From: Rariloculus sp963665575
GTDB lineage: Bacteria; Pseudomonadota; Gammaproteobacteria; Steroidobacterales; Rariloculaceae
Assembly: GCA_963665575.2 (NCBI GenBank)
Contig: CAXXDW010000005.1
Location: forward strand, 1-64,000
Direction: 5' to 3'
DNA length: 64,000 nt
In this document: positions 62,600 through 64,000 of the stretch, piece after piece
Layout of the letters: each line of letters begins with the position of its first letter
Numbering within the stretch: the stretch's first letter is position 1
Program-made: the position numbers and the translations under genes
Notes under the pieces: generated by a model
The model's input: only the letters and a program-made list of their open reading frames with translations
Told to the model about the DNA's origin: nothing
Databases searched by the model: none

Positions 62600-63658
62600 A
62601 TGCGAATTCCTGTCGCGTTTGCTGCAACGATGCTGCTTGTGATCGTGTCGACTCCCCTGCGAGCGCACCATGGCTCGGCGCCCCATTTCGACCCGGATGT
62701 CCAGGTCAGGCTGGATGGCGTCGTCACGGAACTGAGGTTCGTCAACCCCCACGCCTTCGTGTATTTCGATGCCATCGACGCGAGTGGACAGAGCGCTGCG
62801 TGGCGTTGCGAACTCGCGGGCGCGACTCTTCTCAGGCGGCTGGGCTGGATGTCGGACACGCTTTTTCCCGGTCAGAGGATCGAAATGGTGGGCGCGATGG
62901 CGCGCCGTGAAGCCCACTCTTGCGCGATGGAGGAGATCACTCTGGAGGACGGCAGTGTCTTCACCAGCCGGGGAAACCGGCAAACCGACGTCAGACCCGT
63001 CGCCGATCCCGCCGGCGTAGCGCAACGCGCGCGCTATCTCGAGAACGGGCAACCCAATATCAGTGGAGCCTGGGTCTCGCAGGTACCGGGAGGTTTCGGC
63101 GGAGTCCTGACCAACGGGCCGCCCGAGCCGACCGAGGCGGGATTGGCCGCGGCGGAGGGCTTCGACGTCAGGTACGACAATCCCGTGATCAACTGCGAGA
63201 GCGGCAATGTCATTACCGACTGGTATCGGCAATCGCACGTCAATGACATTCGACAGATGGACGACCGGATTATCGTGCGCTATGGCTATCTCGAAATGGT
63301 TCGAACGATATTCCTCAACGCCGACCACCCCGAAAACGTCGCGCCAGGCGTTGCAGGCCATTCCATAGGCCGGTGGGAAGACGATGTCCTCGTTGTTGAC
63401 ACCGTCGGCCTCCCGGAGAGGGTCCTGATCCCGCTGAGCGATGTGATGATGAGCGGCCAGGCGCACGTCGTGGAGCGTATCCACTACGACGAGGAGAGCC
63501 AGACCCTGATCCGCGACTTCACGGTACGGGACCCACTCTACCTGGCGAAGCCCTACAGCGGTCGGAACGTGTCGGATATCGCCGCCGAACCCTGGCAGCC
63601 GTTCGACTGCGTCAACCTGAGTGGCGAAAACAATCGACGACCGGAGCCAGGTGAGTAA
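62600..63658 (+). CDS. Secreted DUF6152-type protein, paralogue 3
   Basis: ATG 62600, preceded by GGAGAA, gives 352 residues; the TTG at 62582 adds residues that do not look like a signal. The signal ends near LRA and leaves HHGSAPHFDPDVQ. The first domain has LDGVVTELRFVNPHAFVYFDA; the second begins NISGAWVSQV and includes HSIGRWEDDVLVVDTVGLP. It resembles paralogue 1 (52593) more than paralogue 2, for example in NCESGN...SHVNDIRQMDDRIIVRYGY versus HCDIGN...GHVNEIRQYDDRIVMQYGY. It is 48 bp after the SnoaL-like gene. Function unknown. Confidence 0.8.
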   Translation: MRIPVAFAATMLLVIVSTPLRAHHGSAPHFDPDVQVRLDGVVTELRFVNPHAFVYFDAIDASGQSAAWRCELAGATLLRRLGWMSDTLFPGQRIEMVGAMARREAHSCAMEEITLEDGSVFTSRGNRQTDVRPVADPAGVAQRARYLENGQPNISGAWVSQVPGGFGGVLTNGPPEPTEAGLAAAEGFDVRYDNPVINCESGNVITDWYRQSHVNDIRQMDDRIIVRYGYLEMVRTIFLNADHPENVAPGVAGHSIGRWEDDVLVVDTVGLPERVLIPLSDVMMSGQAHVVERIHYDEESQTLIRDFTVRDPLYLAKPYSGRNVSDIAAEPWQPFDCVNLSGENNRRPEPGE

Positions 63659-63720
63659 CGCTCCCCGAATACCGAATCGCAATCGATTTTCGGCACGGCG
63701 AGCTGCGAAGCTGCGGCCGG

Positions 63721-64000
63721 TCAGCGTTCCAGGTACTGCAGCTTTTCCTCGACTTCCTGCCAGTCGTCGGCGTCGTCCGGCGGCTCCTTGGCGTGGGCGA
63801 GCACCGGCCACGCCTGCGAGAGTTCCGCATTGAGCTCGAGCATGTTCTCCTGACCCTCGGGGACATCGTCTTCGGACACAATGGCTTCGACGGGGCATTC
63901 CGGCTCGCAGAGCGTGCAATCGATGCACTCCTCCGGATCGATCACGAGCATGTTCGGCCCTTCGTGGAAGCAGTCGACGGGACACACTTCCACGCAGTCG
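63721..64000 (-). CDS. fdxA: 7Fe ferredoxin (FdxA type), start cut by the window edge
   Basis: The frame is open at the window edge and ends at 63721. The visible 93 residues begin within DCVEVCPVDCFHEGPN, where Cys residues belong to the 3Fe-4S and 4Fe-4S sites, and continue with IDPEECIDCTLCEPECPVEAI, the second cluster motif. The acidic C-terminal tail (DDADDWQEVEEKLQYLER) is typical of proteobacterial 7Fe ferredoxins of about 107 residues. The first 15 or so residues lie outside. It is a general low-potential electron carrier in the cytoplasm and is convergent with the third DUF6152-type gene. Confidence 0.9.
   Translation of the reverse strand, partial: DCVEVCPVDCFHEGPNMLVIDPEECIDCTLCEPECPVEAIVSEDDVPEGQENMLELNAELSQAWPVLAHAKEPPDDADDWQEVEEKLQYLER

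Noticed and set aside
1..64000. tRNA, rRNA, riboswitch or phage attachment sites
   Set aside because: Intergenic gaps were read for cloverleaf and known riboswitch patterns; none was convincing.

Overview
The window is high-GC chromosomal DNA that reads as a gammaproteobacterium. The evidence is gene order: queA-tgt-yajC-secD-secF, suhB/trmJ next to isc genes, ndk-rlmN-pilF-rodZ-hisS-yfgM-bamB-der, guaB-guaA-tadA and a BaeSR-type two-component pair all follow gammaproteobacterial arrangements. The genus cannot be named from the sequence alone. No rRNA, tRNA, CRISPR array, prophage or insertion sequence was found.

From 1 to 31 kb the content is mostly housekeeping: tRNA modification (queA, tgt, trmJ, tadA), protein export and envelope assembly (yajC, secDF, yfgM, bamB, pilF, rodZ, mltF), Fe-S assembly (iscS, a degenerate IscU-like protein, iscA), nucleotide metabolism (ndk, guaBA), translation and ribosome assembly (hisS, rlmN, der), a MetX-family acyltransferase, xseA and a sulfite-dehydrogenase/cytochrome c pair. 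Three copies of a palindromic element of about 110 bp sit between genes here; the inner 52 bp is conserved while the outer stem differs between copies.

From 31 to 50 kb the content becomes accessory: an aminotransferase, a secreted beta-helix protein, a DUF5916-type outer-membrane protein, a secreted alpha/beta hydrolase, and then genes for polyhydroxylated aromatic compounds. These are a type I extradiol (VOC) dioxygenase, a MetE-like methyltransferase, a LigB-LigA fusion that looks like gallate dioxygenase, a bicupin, a Fe-S molybdopterin oxidoreductase, and a two-subunit molybdenum enzyme of the pyrogallol-phloroglucinol transhydroxylase / resorcinol hydroxylase family. The large subunit of the last carries an N-terminal membrane anchor and an SCP2-like (sterol-carrier) domain; this fusion is the most unusual item in the window. 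Ring hydroxylation or rearrangement by the Mo enzyme feeding ring cleavage by the dioxygenases is a plausible joint role, but it is inference.

From 50 to 64 kb there is a BaeS/BaeR-like sensor-regulator pair, three paralogous secreted DUF6152-type proteins whose mature ends begin with His-His, a very large membrane spermidine-synthase-like protein, a TonB-dependent receptor, a secreted double SnoaL-like protein and the start-truncated end of a 7Fe ferredoxin gene.

Three otherwise normal genes (tgt, iscS, the TonB receptor) are each interrupted by one frameshift, and all three breaks fall exactly on a GGGCCC hexamer. This looks more like a consensus error than gene decay, but should be checked.
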